Shown: positions 37,897-46,320 of the stretch, piece by piece
How the letters are laid out: each line of letters begins with the position of its first letter
How positions within the stretch are numbered: the first letter of the stretch is position 1
Assembly: GCA_013813715.1 (NCBI GenBank)
Contig: JACCRF010000030.1
Location: 46,423-110,422, forward strand
Direction of reading: 5' to 3'
Source: Gemmatimonadaceae bacterium
GTDB lineage: Bacteria; Gemmatimonadota; Gemmatimonadetes; Gemmatimonadales; Gemmatimonadaceae
DNA: 64,000 bases
The notes under the pieces: model-generated
What the model saw: only the letters and a program-made list of their open reading frames with translations
Databases searched by the model: none
Told to the model about the DNA's origin: nothing
Made by a program: the position numbers and the translations under genes

Positions 37897-37967
37897 CCTG
37901 TAGTTTGTCGGGTCCGAGTTAAGAAGCCCTGTTGTCGTCTGCGCCTCTCTTGCTCTGCGTCTCGTTC

Positions 37968-38876
37968 TCAGTCTATGTCCAGCGCGAGGTCGAGCGCCGT
38001 CGCCGAGTGCGTGAGCGCTCCCACGGATATCCAGTCCACGCCCGATTCGGCGATGCCGCGCACCGTGAGCAGTGTCACGCCTCCCGATGCTTCGGTCACC
38101 GCACGGCCGTCCACAACGCCCACCGCCTCGCGCAGCTTCGCGGGGTTCATGTTGTCAAGCATGATTATCTCCGCGCCGGCCTCCACCGCCTGCGCCACTT
38201 GTTCGAGTCGCTCGCATTCGACCTCGATCAGCGTTCGCGGCTGCGCAACACCGCGCGCTCGGCGAATCGCAAGCGCGATATCGCCGTCGAGTGCCGTGAT
38301 GTGGTTGTCCTTGATCAGTACCGCCGCGGCGAGGTCTTGCCTGTGATTCATTCCGCCCCCGGCGCGCACCGCCCACTTTTCGAGCCGGCGCCACCCCGGA
38401 GTGGTCTTTCGAGTATCCAGTATCCTCGCATTCGTGCCCTTCACAGCCTCTACGAAGCGCGACGTTAGAGTCGCGATGCCTGACAGCCGCTGCAGGTAGT
38501 TGAGCGCTACGCGCTCCGCCGACAGTAGCCCCCTTGCATGCCCGGTGAGAAACAACACGGGCGTGCCGGCTTCCACTCGCTGTCCATCCTTGACCGCCGC
38601 CCGTACCGACGACTTCGGGTCGCGCTGCTTGAATGACTCGCGCGCGAGCGGAATTCCCGCGATGACTCCTGCATCGCGAGCGATGATCGCGCACCTCGCC
38701 CGCCGCTCCGATAGTATCGTCGCGATGCTCGTGATGTCGTTGTCCGCCGCATCCTCGGCAAGCGCATCGCGGACGAGCGAGGCAGTCATGAGGCGCGCGA
38801 ATGGAAAGCGCAGGGACGCGGCCGGAGGGAAGCCGCGATCGGCGAGGATCGCGATCCGGCGGCTCCGCCGCGTCAT
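37968..38876 (-). CDS. nadC: Nicotinate-nucleotide pyrophosphorylase (quinolinate phosphoribosyltransferase)
   Basis: This enzyme converts quinolinate and PRPP to nicotinate mononucleotide, CO2 and pyrophosphate, the third step of de novo NAD synthesis. Recognisable segments are DITSIATI near residues 47-54, ERVALNYLQRLSGIATLT, ILDTRKTTPGWRRLEKWAVRAGGGMNHR and a C-terminal EASGGVTLLTVRGIAESGVDWISVGALTHS. The ATG at 38876 overlaps the nadA stop (ATGA), supporting coupling and giving 302 residues. A second ATG at 38789 would give the more usual family start (MTASLVRDALAEDA); the extra 29 residues are Arg-rich. Confidence 0.95.
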   Translation of the reverse strand: MTRRSRRIAILADRGFPPAASLRFPFARLMTASLVRDALAEDAADNDITSIATILSERRARCAIIARDAGVIAGIPLARESFKQRDPKSSVRAAVKDGQRVEAGTPVLFLTGHARGLLSAERVALNYLQRLSGIATLTSRFVEAVKGTNARILDTRKTTPGWRRLEKWAVRAGGGMNHRQDLAAAVLIKDNHITALDGDIALAIRRARGVAQPRTLIEVECERLEQVAQAVEAGAEIIMLDNMNPAKLREAVGVVDGRAVTEASGGVTLLTVRGIAESGVDWISVGALTHSATALDLALDID

Positions 38877-39892
38877 TCGCCGGGATCCTCAGTCGTTTCC
38901 GGCTTGAGCGACAGCGGGTGGTGCCCACCGATTGCGATCATCCGCTCGATTGCCTTTCGCGCCCGCGCCGCGGTGCCTGCATCCACCGTAATGTGATGTT
39001 GCAGTCGCTCGAGTGAGCTGAGCACCTTTGGCAGCGTCGTCACCTTCATGAACGCGCAGACGGCGAGCTCGCTCGCCGCGATGAACCGCTTCCCCGGATT
39101 CTCCCGCCGCAGGCGATGGAGAATGCCTGTCTCTGTCGCAACGATGAATTCGCTGGCGGACGAGATCCTCGGTCGATTGATCATCCCTTCAGTCGAGAGA
39201 ATCTGCACGCCTTCAGGATCCACATCGCCGGCGGATACCGCTTCGACGGCACTCGTCGCGCAGCCGCACTCCGGGTGAATCAGAAATTCCGCCCCGGGAT
39301 GCATGGCACGCCGGGCGTTGATGTGCTCAGGATCTATGCCCGCGTGGACATGACACTCACCCATCCAGACGTGCATGTTCTCCCGGCCCGTCACGCGGCG
39401 CACGTGGGCGCCGAGGAACATGTCCGGAAGGAACAGAATCTCCCGGTCGGCCGGAATCGAGTTGACGATCTCGACGGCGTTGCCCGACGTGCAGCAGTAG
39501 TCGCTCTCAGCCTTCACGGCGGCGGTCGTGTTCACGTATGATACAACCGCCGCTCCGGGGTGCTCCGCCTTCCACTCGCGGAGCTGCTCGCCGTCCACTG
39601 TCGCGGCAAGCGAGCAGCCCGCGGCGAGATCGGGGAGAAGCACCATTTTCCGAGGCGAGAGGATCGCCGCCGTCTCGGCCATGAAGTGAACGCCACAGAA
39701 AACTATTATCTCGGCATCTGTCTTAGCGGCCTCGCGGCTCAGGCCCAGGGAGTCGCCAACGAAGTCGGCGACATCCTGTACTTCCGGCCGCTCGTAGTTG
39801 TGGGAGAGGATGACCGCGTTGCGCTGCTTCGCGAGCTCCCTGATATCGCCATGAAGCGCTGCGACCTCGCCCTGCCCTGCCGTAGTGGTCAT
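38873..39892 (-). CDS. nadA: Quinolinate synthase A
   Basis: The 339-residue enzyme condenses iminoaspartate with dihydroxyacetone phosphate to quinolinate using a [4Fe-4S] cluster. Family segments are AVILSHNYERPEVQDVADF, then VFCGVHFMAETAAIL (first cluster Cys), SYVNTTAAVKAESDYCCTSGNA, GECHVHAGI and HPECGCATS (last cluster Cys). The length is normal. It lies between nadB (49-base gap) and nadC (4-base overlap), the classic order for the de novo pathway. Confidence 0.97.
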   Translation of the reverse strand: MTTTAGQGEVAALHGDIRELAKQRNAVILSHNYERPEVQDVADFVGDSLGLSREAAKTDAEIIVFCGVHFMAETAAILSPRKMVLLPDLAAGCSLAATVDGEQLREWKAEHPGAAVVSYVNTTAAVKAESDYCCTSGNAVEIVNSIPADREILFLPDMFLGAHVRRVTGRENMHVWMGECHVHAGIDPEHINARRAMHPGAEFLIHPECGCATSAVEAVSAGDVDPEGVQILSTEGMINRPRISSASEFIVATETGILHRLRRENPGKRFIAASELAVCAFMKVTTLPKVLSSLERLQHHITVDAGTAARARKAIERMIAIGGHHPLSLKPETTEDPGE

Positions 39893-39941
39893 TTCGTCCT
39901 CTGAGTAATCTGCATCGCCGCAGTCTCACTGCGACTCGGCC

Positions 39942-41454
39942 TCACCATTCGATGTGCTTGCCGCGCCATTTACGCTTCGAGCGCGGAAAGTCACTTCGGT
40001 AGTGCCCGCCTCTCGACTCCTTTCTCAGCAGCGCCGACTCGGCGATCAGGCGGGCTGTCTCGGCCATGTTCGCTTCCTCGGTCGCGCCCACCGGCAGCCT
40101 CTCCGTGATCCCTTCGAGCAGATCGAGGCACGTTCGCAGTCCCTTCGCCGTCCGGTCGATGCCCGCGTGCTCCCACATTACCTGCCGCACGTGGTCGGCC
40201 GCCACTTGCGCGGCACCCCGATCCTCGAGCGGGGGGGCGGTCCATGCCGTTCTTGGTGGGGCTCCCTTTGCCGCTGGGAGCGTGACCATGTCGCGGGCCA
40301 CACGCTCGGCGAAGACGAGCCCTTCGAGCAGCGAGTTGGACGCGAGCCGGTTGGCGCCGTGCACGCCCGTCCGCGATACCTCGCCGGCAGCATAGAGTCG
40401 CACCAGACTCGACCGCCCAGCTAGATCAGTGACGACGCCGCCCATCATATAATGCGCCGCCGGAATCACCGGTATCAGATCCCTCGATGGATCGATTCCT
40501 CGGGCGCGGCACAGCGCAAAAATCCCGGGGAACCGCTTCTCGAATGATTTTCCGAGCTTCCGCGAATCCAGCCACACTCTGTCACCATGCGACCTGACCC
40601 GGAAGATCTCGCGAGCGACGATGTCTCTCGGTGCCAGCTCCGCGAGACGATGGCGTTTCAGCATGAATCTCGTGCCAGCGTCGTCAAGCAGCACCGCCCC
40701 CTCACCCCTCACTGCCTCCGAGATGAGTGCGAGCGGATTCTCCGGCGTTTCCAGGGCAGTTGGATGGAACTGCACGAACTCCATGTCGGCAAGGCGGACA
40801 CCGGCGCGATGGGCAATCGCGAAGCCGTCGCCGGTCGCAACCTGGGGGTTCGTCGTGTATCGGTACACCTGGCCGCAGCCCCCCGTTGCCAGAACAGTCG
40901 CGTCAGCGATGATCTCGATCGGCTTGCCGGCCAGCGTCGCGCGAACGCCACGGCAGACCTCGTTCACTGACGATCAGGTCGAGTACGCGAGTGCGCTCCA
41001 GCACTTCGATTCGCGGGTTGTCGCTGACTCTCTCGATCAGCGTCCGCGCGACCTCCGCTCCCGTCTGATCACCGTGTGCATGGACGATCCGGCGGCGCGA
41101 ATGCGCCGCCTCACGTCCCAGCTGAAACTTCCCACCTGGCTCGAGGTCGAAGTCCGCGCCGGCCGTGTGCAGCTCGCGTACCCGGGCAGGGCCTTCCACC
41201 ACCAGAATCTCCACCGCCGTTGCGTCGCACAACGCGGCGCCCGCAGCGAGAGTGTCACGCCGGTGAAGCTCGGGCGAATCACCGGCCCCCAGAGCAGCAG
41301 CTATTCCACCCTGCGCGTACGCCGTCGCGCTGTCGAATAGCGAGCGCTTGGTAAGGATCATCACGTCGCCTTCGGACGAGGCACGCCAGGCCGTATGCAG
41401 TCCGGCGACACCGCTTCCGACGACGAGGAAGCGTGTTCGAATACGCTCTGGCAT
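39942..41454 (-). pseudogene. nadB: L-aspartate oxidase gene, interrupted by a +1 frameshift
   Basis: Two overlapping frames together encode a complete L-aspartate oxidase, the flavoenzyme that makes iminoaspartate for NadA. The first frame (from ATG 41454) has the FAD motif FLVVGSGVAGLHTAW and SATAYAQGGIAAALG, and reads through RVLDLIVS. The second frame continues exactly where this stops matching, as VNEVCRGVRATLAG, then VLATGGCGQVYRYTTNP and the catalytic-domain GVHGANRLASNSLLEG. One extra base at about 40968 (T on the plus strand) explains the break; removing it gives LIVVNEVCRG. The fused product would be about 505 residues, the normal size. No slippery heptamer is present. It may be a real mutation or an assembly error. 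Confidence 0.88.
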
Positions 41455-41506
41455 GGCTGAAATCAATTGGCTTCAAGTGCCTGGTGTAAGGGGCAGGTTG
41501 GGATCG

Positions 41507-41709
41507 CTAAAGTGCGGATTTACCACAGATGCACAGATGGTCAACGATGACACAGATGAAACCGGAACTACAACTGATTGAGTGAACTGCGGGAATGACT
41601 GCGTCCCGGGCAAAGACATTCCGTCATTCCCCCTTAGTCGTTTGCAGTTCCGTTTTTCATCTGTGTCATCTGGTTGCATCTGTGCATCTGTGGTAAATCC
41701 GCACTTAAG
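41507..41709. repeat. Inverted-repeat element with CACAGATG motifs
   Basis: A 30-bp stretch at 41510-41539 (beginning AAGTGCGGATTTACC and containing CACAGATG twice) is repeated exactly in reverse complement at 41677-41706, and with one mismatch the match extends about four bases outward. Further in, GATGACACAGATGAAA recurs in both arms, and weaker similarity reaches about 80 bases into each side. The element sits between the divergent nadB and BMP genes. It has no ORF and no clear target duplication. Confidence 0.8.
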
Positions 41710-41751
41710 CACGCCTTGCCGCCCGACGTTCGCTGTACGAATATCTTCGCA

Positions 41752-42789
41752 ATGCGGAAACTCCTCATCGTAGCCGTCGCGCTGCTCGTCGTTCACGCAG
41801 CTCTGCTCTTCGCCGGCGGGCGCGGGGTCACGGAGTCGGCGCGCCCCGGCGCAACCGACGTCGGCATTGTCCTCGACGTCGGAGGAAGAGGCGACAAGTC
41901 GTTCAACGATGGCGCGTACGCGGGCGCTGACAGCGCCACGAGGATACTCGGCCCCAACATTCGCTTTATCGAGCCCGGAGAAGGCTCCGACCGCGAAGCC
42001 GGCCTTCGTCTGCTCGCCGCCGAGGAGATGGATCTCGTCATCGGTGTCGGCTTCATCTTCTCGGATGACATCACCAACCTGGCGAAGGAGTATCCCGCCA
42101 TTTCGTTCGCGTGCGTGGATTACGCTCTCTCCGTTGATGACAAGGGAAACGTCATCCCGCCACCGCCGAATGTCGCTGCACTCAAGTTCCGCGAAGAGGA
42201 AGGCTCGTTTCTCGTCGGCGCCCTCGCTGCACTCGTCGGCAAGTCGAAAAAGGTCGGATTCGTTGGCGGCATGGACATCCCGCTCATCCACAAGTTCGAG
42301 GCCGGGTATCGCGCCGGTGTGAAGCACGTCTGCCCCGACTGCACAGTGGTGGCCCAATACGCCGGAGTGACACCCGAGGCCTTCAAGAACCCCGGCAAGG
42401 GAAAGGAGCTCGCGCTGAGCCAGTATCAGTCGGGCGTCAACGTCATCTTCCACGCTTCTGGCTCCACTGGTCAGGGAGTCTTCGAGGCCGCGCGCGCGAC
42501 TCGCAAGCTCGCAATCGGAGTTGACGCCGATCAAGCCGATGAAGCGCCCGGATTCGTTCTCACTTCAATGGTAAAGGGCGTGGATGCGGCGGTTTTCGAC
42601 GCCATTCAGCGCGTGCAGAACAAGACGTTCGCTGGCGGTATCTATTCGTTCGGTCTCAAGGAAGGTGGCGTTGGATATATCTACGATGAGAAGAACAAGC
42701 ATCTGATTCCCGATGACGTCCATGCACGTGTCGAGCAGCTCGAGCAGGAGATAATCGCCGGACGCATCAAGGTACCCAGCACCAGATGA
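41752..42789 (+). CDS. BMP family ABC transporter substrate-binding protein
   Basis: The protein is about 345 residues and belongs to the basic membrane protein/PnrA family, which binds purine and other nucleosides. The motif GGRGDKSFNDGAYAGADSA is the family signature, and FVGGMDIPLIHKFEAGYRAGVK and VIFHASGSTGQGVFEAA line the binding site. A signal peptide or anchor is seen at the start (MRKLLIVAVALLVVHAALLF), but there is no lipobox cysteine, unlike many relatives. The frame is open from 41674 through the repeat element; 41752 is chosen for the signal peptide. Its stop overlaps the ATPase start by four bases. Confidence 0.92.
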   Translation: MRKLLIVAVALLVVHAALLFAGGRGVTESARPGATDVGIVLDVGGRGDKSFNDGAYAGADSATRILGPNIRFIEPGEGSDREAGLRLLAAEEMDLVIGVGFIFSDDITNLAKEYPAISFACVDYALSVDDKGNVIPPPPNVAALKFREEEGSFLVGALAALVGKSKKVGFVGGMDIPLIHKFEAGYRAGVKHVCPDCTVVAQYAGVTPEAFKNPGKGKELALSQYQSGVNVIFHASGSTGQGVFEAARATRKLAIGVDADQADEAPGFVLTSMVKGVDAAVFDAIQRVQNKTFAGGIYSFGLKEGGVGYIYDEKNKHLIPDDVHARVEQLEQEIIAGRIKVPSTR

Positions 42790-44390
42790 CGACTCCCGCC
42801 CCGGCGAGCACCGAGCGCGGCGCTTACGCGATTCGGATGCAGGGCATCGACAAATCATTCGGCCCCGTGCGCGCAAACCGCGAGGCAACGCTCGAGGTCG
42901 TCACCGGCGAGATCCACGCCCTGGTCGGCGAGAACGGCGCCGGCAAGTCCACCCTGATGAGAATCCTCGGCGGCCTCCAGAAGCCCGACGCTGGCACGCT
43001 CGAGGTGAATGGTCGCGACGTCACTGGATGGACAACCAGCGACGCGATCGCGGCCGGCATCGGCGTCGTGCACCAGCATTTCATGCTCGTATCGACTCTC
43101 ACCGTCGCCGAGAACATCGTGCTCGGCGAGGAGCCGGTGAGCGGCGGGCGATTCGACGAAGCGCGGGCGAACAGCGAGGTCGAAGCGCTCAGCAAGGAAA
43201 CAGGCCTGAAGGTTTCGGCAGATCGCAGAATCGCGGATCTGTCGGTCGGCGAGGCACAGCGGGTGGAGATCCTCAAGACGCTGTTTCGCGGCGCGCGCAT
43301 TCTGGTACTCGACGAGCCCACCGCAGTGCTGTCGCCCCCTGAAGTTCGCGAGCTGTGGACGGTGTTGCGACGGCTTCGCGAGGGTGGAGGCACCATCGTC
43401 CTGATCACCCATCGCCTCGACGAAGTGATCGATATCTCGGATACGATTACAGTCATGCGCGCGGGCGAGACGGTGGCGCGGCTGCGTACGTCTGAAACGA
43501 CACCCGCGCAGATCGCAAAGGCGATGGTCGGCCGCGATGTCGCCCTCACTTCGCGCGACGAGATAAGCGCGCTAGGCGCCAGCATGCCGGGAGGGGCCGG
43601 CAGCACGGAGTTCAAGGCTTCGTCCGACATGAGCTCCGCCCTCAACGTAACCGAGCTCGTCGTGCTCGGCTCGCGCGGCACACATGAGGTGGACGGCGTA
43701 ACGTTGTCGATTCGACCTGGCGAGATTCTCGGGATCGCAGGAGTAGAGGGAAACGGACAGACTGAGCTGATCGAGGCACTCGCTGGGTTACGACCTTGCG
43801 CGTCGGGAAGCATCCGCCTCGATGGCCATGACGTGACGTACAAGTCCGTCGCCGAGCGCCGCAGCGCCGGGCTTTCGCACATCCCTGAAGACCGCCACCG
43901 GCGCGGTCTCATCCTCGACTACTCCATCGCCGACAATCTGGTTCTGGGACTCCAGGAAGCTTTCTCTACCCGCGGGATGCTGAATGGCGCCAATATCTCC
44001 AGCAACGCGAAAAGGCAGATCGAGGCGTTCGATATCCGTCCGCCATCGGCCGTTCTCCCGGCGCGCGCCCTTTCGGGCGGCAATCAGCAGAAGGTCGTCG
44101 TCGCGAGGGAGATGGGGCGCGAGTTCTCTGTCCTCCTCGCGTCACAACCAACACGCGGAGTGGATGTCGGCGCAATCGAGTTCATACACTCGCGCCTGCG
44201 CGAAGCGCGCGCGGCGGGGAAGGCGGTGCTCCTCGTCTCGGCCGAATTAAACGAGGTGCTGGCGCTGTCCGATCGCGTAGCGGTTATGTACCGCGGCCGT
44301 TTCGCGGCAGTGCTTCCGGTCGCGGAAGCCACTGAGGACGTGCTCGGCGAATACATGATCGGTATGAAGACGGACGAGGCGGTCGCGTGA
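42786..44390 (+). CDS. ABC transporter ATPase with two nucleotide-binding domains (nucleoside type)
   Basis: This 534-residue protein holds two ABC domains in tandem. The first has Walker A GENGAGKSTLMRIL and a signature in LSVGEAQRVEIL, then LDEPTAVLSPPE. The second is the degenerate form usual in sugar and nucleoside importers (VEGNGQTELIEALAG, LSGGNQQKVVVARE, with SQPTRGVDV in place of DEPT). The gene overlaps its neighbours by four bases on both sides, so it is certainly part of the importer operon. Confidence 0.94.
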   Translation: MTTPAPASTERGAYAIRMQGIDKSFGPVRANREATLEVVTGEIHALVGENGAGKSTLMRILGGLQKPDAGTLEVNGRDVTGWTTSDAIAAGIGVVHQHFMLVSTLTVAENIVLGEEPVSGGRFDEARANSEVEALSKETGLKVSADRRIADLSVGEAQRVEILKTLFRGARILVLDEPTAVLSPPEVRELWTVLRRLREGGGTIVLITHRLDEVIDISDTITVMRAGETVARLRTSETTPAQIAKAMVGRDVALTSRDEISALGASMPGGAGSTEFKASSDMSSALNVTELVVLGSRGTHEVDGVTLSIRPGEILGIAGVEGNGQTELIEALAGLRPCASGSIRLDGHDVTYKSVAERRSAGLSHIPEDRHRRGLILDYSIADNLVLGLQEAFSTRGMLNGANISSNAKRQIEAFDIRPPSAVLPARALSGGNQQKVVVAREMGREFSVLLASQPTRGVDVGAIEFIHSRLREARAAGKAVLLVSAELNEVLALSDRVAVMYRGRFAAVLPVAEATEDVLGEYMIGMKTDEAVA

Positions 44391-45451
44391 CCTCACAGCT
44401 CCGGGAAAAATTTGAGGAAGCGCTTTTCCCACCAGTGGTGGCACTACTCATCGCGCTCGTGTGTGGCGATCTGCTGATAATGAGTTACGGACAGTCACCG
44501 GCAGCGGTGTATCGCATGCTTCTCGAGGGAACCTGGGGCAACGCCTACGGCTTCGGCCAGGTTCTCTACAAAGCGACCGCCCTGACGTTCACCGGATTAG
44601 CTGTATCCATAGGCATCCGTGCCGGCCTGTTCAACGTCGGCGCGGAGAGCCAGCTCGCGGCCGGTGGATTCCTGGCGGCCATGATGGGCCTCGCGCTGTC
44701 ACCCGGAGTACCTGGCGTATTGGCTGTTCCGCTTTGCATGCTCGCGGCCGCGGCCGGAGGCGGAGTCGTCGGTGCGATTCCCGGCGTTCTCAAGGTGAAG
44801 TTCGGAGCCCACGAAGTCATCGTCACGATCATGCTCAACTTCGTGGTGCTGGCACTGCTCAACTGGGGCATCGCGAATCATCTCAATGTTCCGGAGACGC
44901 TTCACACGACGGAGATCGATGCCGGCGCGATACCGCGCCTCGAGGCTTTCATCGGCGCTTTCCACGGGTCGGCTGCCAACCTCAGTCTCCTTGTCGCGAT
45001 AGTCACCGCGATACTCGCGTGGTTTTTCCTCTTTCGCAGCCGCCGCGGCTTCGAGCTGCGTGCCGTCGGGCTCCAGCCGGATGCCGCCGAGTACGGCGGT
45101 GTGAGCGTTGGCGGCGTCTGGTTTCGCGCGCTCACTCTCTCCGGCGCCATTGCCGGCCTGGGCGGCATCAACTACGTGCTCGGGTACAAGCACTACTATG
45201 AGGAAGGCTTCGCCGGCGGCGCCGGCTACCTCGGGATCGCCGTTGCCCTCGTCGGCAGAAACCATCCACTCGGCGTGGTGCTGGCTGCGCTGTTCTTCGC
45301 GACGCTCTCGCAGGGCGGGCTCGCCATCCACGCACTGGTTCCGAAGCAGATGGCTGAGGTTCTCCAGGGTGTGGTGATTCTCGCGGTCGCGATGTCAGTG
45401 CCGGAAGTGCGGCGGGCCCTGAGACAGTCGCGAAGGCCGGTGGCCGCATGA
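44387..45451 (+). CDS. ABC transporter permease (BPD_transp_2 family), subunit 1
   Basis: The 354-residue permease has eight or more hydrophobic helices and the segment IRAGLFNVGAESQLAAGGFLAA, which is typical of nucleoside and sugar importers of this family. HEVIVTIMLNFVVLALLNW is a second family marker. A GTG start overlaps the stop of the ATPase gene. It forms the channel together with the next gene product. Confidence 0.93.
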   Translation: MTSQLREKFEEALFPPVVALLIALVCGDLLIMSYGQSPAAVYRMLLEGTWGNAYGFGQVLYKATALTFTGLAVSIGIRAGLFNVGAESQLAAGGFLAAMMGLALSPGVPGVLAVPLCMLAAAAGGGVVGAIPGVLKVKFGAHEVIVTIMLNFVVLALLNWGIANHLNVPETLHTTEIDAGAIPRLEAFIGAFHGSAANLSLLVAIVTAILAWFFLFRSRRGFELRAVGLQPDAAEYGGVSVGGVWFRALTLSGAIAGLGGINYVLGYKHYYEEGFAGGAGYLGIAVALVGRNHPLGVVLAALFFATLSQGGLAIHALVPKQMAEVLQGVVILAVAMSVPEVRRALRQSRRPVAA

Positions 45452-46317
45452 ATCCGTTCGATTTCCTGACACAGACGCTGCGCATCGCGATTCCGTACCT
45501 GTTCGCCGCGAGCGGCGGCGTCATCGCCGAACGAGCCGGGATCATCAGCCTTTCGCTCGAGGGCTACATGTTGACCGGCGCATTCTCGGCGACACTCGGC
45601 ACGTTCTACTCCGGCAGTCCGTGGATCGGGCTCCTCTGCGGAATCCTTGGGGGGCTGGTGTTCGGGCTGATCCATGCGCTGGCTACGATCCGGTATCGGG
45701 CGGATCAGGTGGTGGTTGGAATCGCGATCAATCTGCTCGCGATTGGCGTGACGCGCTTCTTCCTTCAGCTCGCGTTCGAGAGCTCGTCGAATTCCCCTCG
45801 CATCGAGGGATTCGGAGCCAGCGCCGCGGCGCGCGGCTTTGACAATCCCCTGCTCTGGATGGGTCTGCTTTCGGCGCCGGTTCTCGCGTTCTTCCTCTAT
45901 AAAACCAGGTACGGTTTGAGGGTGCGCGCAGTAGGCGAGCATCCCGATGCTGCCGCGAGTGTCGGCATCAGCGTGGCGCGGATTCGCTACCTCTCGGTCG
46001 CACTATCCGGAATGCTTGCCGCGCTCGGCGGCGTGTTCCTCGCTCTCGACCAGCATCAGTTCACCGATCAGATGACGGCCGGACGTGGATTCATCGCCGT
46101 CGCCGCTGTCATTTTCGGACGGTGGGATCCTGTCCGCGCAGCACTTGCGTGTCTGCTGTTCGCGGCGGCGGAGACGCTGCAGATACAGCTTCAGGGCACC
46201 GAAGTCATCGCGTCGCAGTTCGTTTCGATGATTCCTTACGTGCTGACGATCATCGCACTTGCGGGGGTTGTGGGTCGGGCGGTACCGCCGGCCGCATTGG
46301 GCAAGACTGGCGAGTAG
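45448..46317 (+). CDS. ABC transporter permease (BPD_transp_2 family), subunit 2
   Basis: The 289-residue permease is the shorter partner of the preceding one. Its characteristic opening is RIAIPYLFAASGGVIAERAG, followed by LSLEGYMLTGAFSAT, and it contains RYRADQVVVGIAINLLAIG. Near the C-terminus MTAGRGFIAVAAVIFGRWDP matches the conserved loop of this family. The ATG overlaps the previous stop. With BMP, the ATPase and subunit 1 it completes a nucleoside-type importer. Confidence 0.93.
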   Translation: MNPFDFLTQTLRIAIPYLFAASGGVIAERAGIISLSLEGYMLTGAFSATLGTFYSGSPWIGLLCGILGGLVFGLIHALATIRYRADQVVVGIAINLLAIGVTRFFLQLAFESSSNSPRIEGFGASAAARGFDNPLLWMGLLSAPVLAFFLYKTRYGLRVRAVGEHPDAAASVGISVARIRYLSVALSGMLAALGGVFLALDQHQFTDQMTAGRGFIAVAAVIFGRWDPVRAALACLLFAAAETLQIQLQGTEVIASQFVSMIPYVLTIIALAGVVGRAVPPAALGKTGE

Positions 46318-46320
46318 CTG

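Noticed and set aside
40960..40975. Programmed ribosomal frameshift in nadB
   Set aside because: No slippery heptamer, internal Shine-Dalgarno or downstream hairpin is apparent near the shift, and the family is not known to use frameshifting.
41507..41709. Complete MITE or IS remnant
   Set aside because: Long terminal inverted repeats fit, but no convincing target duplication or transposase piece was found, so I keep only the neutral label of inverted-repeat element.
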